Positions 53,760 to 64,000 of a DNA stretch of 64,000 nucleotides are shown here, in pieces. Each line of letters begins with the position of its first letter. Positions within the stretch are counted from its first letter, which is position 1. Position numbers and translations under genes: made by a program. Origin of the DNA: Neocallimastix lanati (nom. inval.) (lineage: Eukaryota; Neocallimastigomycota; Neocallimastigomycetes; Neocallimastigales; Neocallimastigaceae); NCBI GenBank assembly GCA_016946835.1, contig JACVTC010000115.1, forward strand, positions 298,501 through 362,500, given 5' to 3'. Below the pieces are notes generated by a model. That model was given only the letters and a program-made list of their open reading frames with translations, did not search any database and was not told where the DNA came from.

Positions 53760-54090
53760 ATTAAAACATAAAAAGATATATAAATTTTTGAATCAAATTA
53801 TAAAAAAGTAAAAAATATATAAAAATACAAAAAGATATATAAATTTTTGAATCAAATTATAAAAAAGTAAAAAATATATAAAAATACAAAAAGATATATA
53901 AATTTTTGAATCAAATTATAAAAAAGTAAAAAATATATAAAAATACAAAAAAATGTTAATATATACATATTTCATAAGGAAAAAAAAATAATATTACCAA
54001 AATACATAATTAAAAACATAAAAAGATATATAAATTTTTGAATCAAATTATAAAAAAGTAAAAAGTAAAAAATAATATATAAAAATACAA
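53760..54090 (+). repeat. 59-base tandem repeat plus dispersed fourth copy
   Basis: The unit AAAAGATATATAAATTTTTG, AATCAAATTATAAAAAAGTA, AAAAATATATAAAAATAC occurs three times head-to-tail from about 53770 to 53950 and again at about 54019-54090. It is followed each time by AATGTTAATATATACATATT then TCATAAGGAAAAAA. Copies differ by very few bases, so the expansion is recent. Confidence 0.9.
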
Positions 54091-54368
54091 AAAATGTTAA
54101 TATATACATATTTCATAAGGAAAAAAAAATAATATTAACAAATTAGATTAATTTAATATATAATATATAATAAAAATATATAATAATGGAAGTTTTTTTA
54201 TTTTATTTTATTTTTTTTTTTTTTTTTTTTTTTGATAATTTTATTAATAAATAATTGTTTTATTATTTATTAAAATGCTATCGATATTAATATATATATT
54301 ATATAATAAAATATATAAAATAGAATAATGGAAGTTTTTTTTTTTTTTTTTTTTTTTTTTTGATAATT

Positions 54369-55268
54369 TTATAAATAATTAATTGTTTTATTATTTATTA
54401 AAAATCTATCAATATTATTAATATATTCATTCATTAATTCATTACTTAAATGATTTATTATGTCAGGATCTTTATATAAATCTTCATTATAAATTTTAAT
54501 ATTACTAATATTTATATTTTTATCATTATGCATTGATATAATTTCTAATAATGAATTGTCAATATCATGTTGTGTTTTGATTTTTATAGGTATATATTTG
54601 CAATTAGATGCAATTCTTTTATTTTTTCTAATACTTCGCATACTACAAATAGAAGCTGATCCTGCAACACTATTATTTAGTTCATTAGCATTTATTCTTC
54701 TATTATCGTCACTTTGTACTAAATTAAATCTTTTAAATGCATGTTCACTTTCACGAACATGTGATTGAGGTAACGTAATTCTAACTAATTCTTCATTTGT
54801 ATTTACTACTGGGATTATTTATTGTAGTTAATTGTTGAAACAAATAAAAAATTTTTATAATTGTATTTCTTCTTCTAATTACTTAATTCTCATCCATATT
54901 TTTTACACTTATATGATTTGTTTAATAAAGATTAAAACATTTATCTATTGATTTGTTTAATAAAGATTAAAACATTTATCTATTAAGTTAATTGAAGCAT
55001 CATACATAGTTTCAAATCTAACAGTTTCTCCAATTAATTTCCTAGATTTAGCATCATTTCTTAAAGTTGGATTAATTGTATTTATAGTTGCTAAAATTTC
55101 ACCTGCATATCCTGTTGGGTTTTTGTTTTTAGCTTTATCTAAATAAGAAAATGTATTACTATTATAATAAGTAGAATCACCAACTTTACTGACATTAATT
55201 TTTATTAATTGACCTCTATCATATACATTTAAATATTTTACAGGTTTACTATCATTTATATCTATCAT
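54369..55268 (-). CDS. Two-exon gene of unknown function (244 residues)
   Basis: Exon 1 runs 55268-54974 and exon 2 54808-54369, totalling 735 bases with consistent phase; acceptor CCCAG, donor GTTTTA (weak). The joined frame reads smoothly across the junction (ASINLIDK then LVNTNEELVRITLPQSH). The protein has no signal peptide or membrane helix. It is mixed alpha/beta in appearance, with KPVKYLNVYDRGQLIKINVS, TFSYLDKAKNKNPTGYAGEI, SRKLIGETVRFETMYDAS, a basic SMRSIRKNKR patch and an Asn/Ile-rich C-terminus. I do not recognise the family. A 35-base tandem duplication (54914-54983) covers the exon-1 donor and creates two possible 5' splice sites, of which only the first keeps the frame. An in-frame stop lies directly before the ATG, so a further upstream exon is possible. 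A pseudogene cannot be excluded. Confidence 0.55.
54914..54983 (-). repeat. 35-base tandem duplication across an exon donor site
   Basis: GATTTGTTTAATAAAGATTA plus AAACATTTATCTATT occurs twice head-to-tail without a mismatch. The gene on the minus strand enters its intron inside this unit. Confidence 0.9.
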
Positions 55269-55450
55269 TTATATTTCCAGCTACAAATGTTAATATATAT
55301 TTCATAAGGAAGAAAAAAAATAAATAATATTAACAAATTAGATTATTTTAATATATAATAGAAGTTTTTTTTTTTTTTTTTTTTTTTTTTTTGATAATTT
55401 TAATAATAAATAATTGTTCTATTATTTTATTATTTATTAATAAAATTAAA

Positions 55451-56441
55451 TAAACAGTAATAGTATTTTAAAATTTTAATATTATCATTCATTTAATTAT
55501 TATCTTTTATCTTTTAGCGTTTTTTTTAATATGTTGATTAAATTTATTAAAAAATATATATATATATATTATGTAAAAGGAAAAATCCGAATTTTTGCCA
55601 TATATACTTATAATAAAATTTAAAATTTAAAATATTACATTTATAAAAATATAATAAAATATCCAATTTCTCTGTAAAGTTTTAATTTTATTAAAACTAT
55701 TACTACTTCTATAATTTTTTTTTTTTTAGCAAATTTTTACTTTATATAGGCTTAATAGAAATGATTTTTTTTGTATTATTTTTGTAAGGAATTTAAATAA
55801 TAAAAAGTAAAAATTTAAGAAACCATATATATAATAAATTTTTTAATTTTTATTTTAAAATGATGAACTAACCTTTATGATTTAAATAAAAAAAAAAAGA
55901 TTAGGCTATTTTTAAATATTAAAAAAATATTTTTTTTATTTATTATTTTTTTTTTAAAAAAATAATTATTAAATTGATTAATATTTTTTATTAATTAATC
56001 AATTAATAAATTTATTTAATTTGCATGCCTATTTATTTAATTTTTACCAATACAATTAAATCATTTTAATTTAAATTTAGTTACGTGACAACGATTTTTT
56101 TTTTTTTAGTTTTTTTATAAAAAAAATTTAAATAATAAATATAATAATGTAATAATTTATATCATTTTTAATTATTTAGTTATATTATACATGTTGAAAT
56201 GAAATTTCATTATTATTAATATTATTTATTTATTCTTTTTTTTTTTTTTTTTTTTTTTTTAAAGTTTTAAAATTTAGTATTATAGTAGATTTAATATTAA
56301 TATAACATATATAAATATAAGTATATTATTATTAGTAATATATTATATTGTTATCTTTTGAATAATATACCAAATTAAAAGATAAAGAAAAAATAGTATA
56401 TTTTATAAATATATTTTATTTTTTATTTATATTAATAAAGT
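55451..56441. other. AT-rich upstream region of the MutL gene
   Basis: Poly-T at 56236-56261 and several short A/T palindromes (for example 55900-55975). No gene recognised. Confidence 0.55.
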
Positions 56442-61962
<5,521 letters not shown>

Positions 61963-62452
61963 AAATAGAAAAAAAAAAAAAAAAAAAAATAAAATTCAAT
62001 AGATTTTATTTTATAGTTTAATATTGTTTAAATCATCATTATCTATATATCTATATCTATATCTATATCTATATCTATATTTATTTATTTCCCCTCTACC
62101 CCATCTCTCCATTTTTTTTTTTTTTTTATTTATTTTATTTTATTTTATTTTTAAAATTTATTTTATTTTTTAGTTTTATTTTATTTTATCATTAATATTT
62201 TTTTTTTTTCCTTAGATTTAAAAAAATGAAAAAAAAAAAAAAAAGTTTTTATGTATATACATATATATTAAATATTAAATATTTATATAAATTAAATATA
62301 TATATATGAATATAATACCTATACAGTTATATTTTGTAACTTATTTTTATAAAATTTTTTATTTTATTATATCTTCAATGTATATATATATTTTTATTTA
62401 ATATAAAGATACCATATTTAATCAATCCATAAAAAAATAATTAATTAATTAA

Positions 62453-62504
<52 letters not shown>

Positions 62505-62582
62505 ATTATATATAATATTAAATAATGAAAAATATATATTTTTATTTTATTTTTTATTTTTAAACTTTATATAAAACAAAAA

Positions 62583-62645
<63 letters not shown>

Positions 62646-63061
62646 ATATAAGATAAAAAAAAAATTAACATAAAAAGTTTCATTATTATTATTAATCTTA
62701 AAATACACCATTACACAAATAATAATTAATATATATATATATATATAATATATAGTTTTTATTTTAATTTTTTTAATTTTTTTTTTTATTTTTTTTTATT
62801 TTTTATTTATTAAAATATTAACATTATTAGTGATTAGGATTATTAACATTTGATTATTATTTAACATTTATCTTTATAATTTGTATAATATGGTTTGTTA
62901 ATGCTATTTATTTATTAATCTATAATTAAATTAATTATAATTACTAATTAAATATATATTTAATCAAGAAAATTTTTTTTTTTATATAAATATGATTTAT
63001 TTCTATATATATATATAATATAAATATATAATATATATATATATATATGATTTTTTTTTTT
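61963..63061. other. Intergenic region between convergent genes
   Basis: AT-rich; (CTATAT)n at 62042-62080, (AAAT)n arrays at 62452-62502 and 62580-62648, poly-T blocks. No gene. Poly-T runs near 63050 lie at the 3' end of the minus-strand gene. Confidence 0.6.
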
Positions 63062-63340
63062 TTATATATGACCAGCATTTCCTTCTGCCATTACTGTAGT
63101 TTCAGTTTCCATTGCAGATGATGATGGTTGCTGTGGCTGCTGTATACCATTATTTATATCATTATTAATATTATTATTCATATCTACTGGATTTTGACTT
63201 TGAGCAGCAGCAAGCGCTGCTTCTTCTGCACCTTGTGCCATTCTCATTCTTGAATTTCTGAAAAGTTCTTCTTGATATTGAAGTAATTCTTCTTGAGATA
63301 GAGCAGAATGTTCAAGTCTTGAAGAACGCTTTTCACGATC
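63062..63340 (-). CDS. Terminal exon of an unrecognised gene, 5' part outside the window or not resolved
   Basis: A coding exon of 92 residues plus stop, bounded by an AG acceptor at 63341-63342 and in phase 0 if the acceptor is right. It starts with a charged helical segment (DREKRSSRLEHSALSQEELL then YQEELFRNSRMRMAQGAEEA). An Ala/Gln-rich stretch (ALAAAQSQ) follows, then an Asn/Gln/Pro-rich linker, ending METETTVMAEGNAGHI. Composition is much richer in G+C than the surroundings. The first 40 residues look like a conserved coiled-coil tail of a nuclear protein, but I cannot name the family. Upstream exons are not recognisable in 63341-64000. Confidence 0.65.
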   Translation of the reverse strand, partial: DREKRSSRLEHSALSQEELLQYQEELFRNSRMRMAQGAEEAALAAAQSQNPVDMNNNINNDINNGIQQPQQPSSSAMETETTVMAEGNAGHI

Positions 63341-63939
63341 CTATTTTATTCATTCATTCATTCATTCATTATTATTATTTAATTTAATTTATAGTATAAT
63401 ATAATATAACACAATATATATATTATTTTTATATTTTATTTTATTTCGTTTATTTTAACATTATTCCAAATTGTTGAAGTTGATATTGATAATATTATAA
63501 TATTAATATTTTTAATATATATATATATTTAGATGTGATATATAAAATATAGTATTTAATTTTTTAATTTTAATAATAATTTGTTGATTTGGGTTATTTG
63601 TATGCATCATGTACAATATATTTATTGTTAATAAATATAATAAATATAATAAATATAATAAATATAATAAATATAATATTATAATTTTATAAAAATAAAA
63701 AATATAAAATATATGATATAAATTATAAAATATAATATAATAAAATATTATAAACAGAAAAAGATAAATAATAATGATATAAATTATAAAAAATAATATA
63801 ATAAATTATAATAAACAGATTAAATAAATAATAATGATAAATTATAAAAAAAAAAAAAGTTAATAACATGTGTACTTAATGTTCACTTAAATCTATATCT
63901 ATATCTATATCTATATATTATTTTTAAATTTCATATTTT

Positions 63940-63988
<49 letters not shown>

Positions 63989-64000
63989 CTGGTTTTGATA
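63341..64000. other. Probable intron and low-complexity DNA to the window end
   Basis: A CATT tetramer run at 63350-63368, (AATAT)n near 63636-63675, a duplicated block GATATAAATTATAAAATATA/AATAATATAATAAA near 63715-63840, (CTATAT)n at 63891-63915 and a poly-T block at 63942-63982. The last 18 bases are less AT-rich and could be the edge of another exon. No gene can be supported. Confidence 0.45.

Larger units (their letters stand above)
54094..55450. repeat. Segmental duplication: direct repeats bracketing the two-exon gene
   Basis: The block ATGTTAATATATA, TTTCATAAGGAA, AATATTAACAAATTAGATTA, TTTAATATATAATA, AGAAG/GGAAGTTTTTT, poly-T, TGATAATTTT, AATAAATAATTGTT occurs at about 54095-54275 and again at about 55286-55432. 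A partial copy lies at 54325-54400. The last part of the block is the 3' coding end of the minus-strand gene, so the copies at about 54235 and 55393 look like ends of further gene copies. Confidence 0.75.

Overview
The window is nuclear DNA of a eukaryote with extreme A+T content. Genes carry many short GT-AG introns, long A/T homopolymers sit around genes, and (TTTTA)n and triplet arrays are everywhere. Several features point to an anaerobic gut fungus (Neocallimastigomycota): the composition, a beta-helix/class C seven-TM receptor of the type expanded in these fungi, a fungal-type ELO elongase, a Vps68/TMEM50 protein, and decayed Ty1/copia and LINE elements. The phylum is inferred from these features; no rRNA or marker gene is present. 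AT-rich amoebae are the main alternative. For every multi-exon gene below, exon phases were traced by hand and the summed coding length is a multiple of three.

Layout. 0-3.4 kb: a short decayed coding fragment, then a 1.74-kb inverted-repeat (foldback) element whose core is a (TAAAA)n/(TTTTA)n satellite. 3.4-9.4 kb (+): an 11-exon gene for a 1236-residue receptor-like protein, with a 1-kb intron made of (TTTTA)n. 9.4-17.6 kb: satellite, then a heavily decayed Ty1/copia element. 17.7-21.1 kb (+): two diverged, intronless paralogues of an unrecognised five-TM protein. 21.9-24.5 kb (-): an intronless 870-residue ankyrin-repeat protein. 24.5-29.6 kb: gene-poor repeats. 29.6-31.8 kb (+): ELO-family fatty-acid elongase, seven exons. 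33.6-34.5 kb (+): Stm1/SERBP1-type ribosome-associated protein with strikingly GC-richer codons. 35.0-36.4 kb: LINE reverse-transcriptase relic.

38.4-40.4 kb (-): single-pass membrane protein with a signal peptide and a C-terminal SH3 domain. 44.2-46.1 kb (+): CCR4-NOT subunit NOT2 with a Met/Asn-rich tail and a (ATT)n-filled intron. 46.1-50.2 kb: satellite and a dense cluster of direct and inverted repeats. 50.3-51.1 kb (-): TMEM50/Vps68 family protein. 53.7-55.5 kb: an unrecognised two-exon gene inside locally duplicated DNA. 56.4-62.0 kb (+): complete 12-exon PMS1/PMS2-type MutL homologue with an intact endonuclease site. 63.1 kb to the window end (-): last exon of an unrecognised gene.

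The genes form no operon or cluster of shared function. They are ordinary housekeeping genes (DNA mismatch repair, mRNA deadenylation, lipid elongation, ribosome preservation, endosomal trafficking) mixed with surface or signalling proteins (receptor, SH3 protein, ankyrin protein) in a repeat-rich background. I found no CRISPR array, rRNA or convincing tRNA. The least explained items are the paired five-TM proteins, the duplicated two-exon gene at 54-55 kb, the spacer-punctuated pentamer satellite family, and the palindromic cluster at 49.4-49.9 kb.
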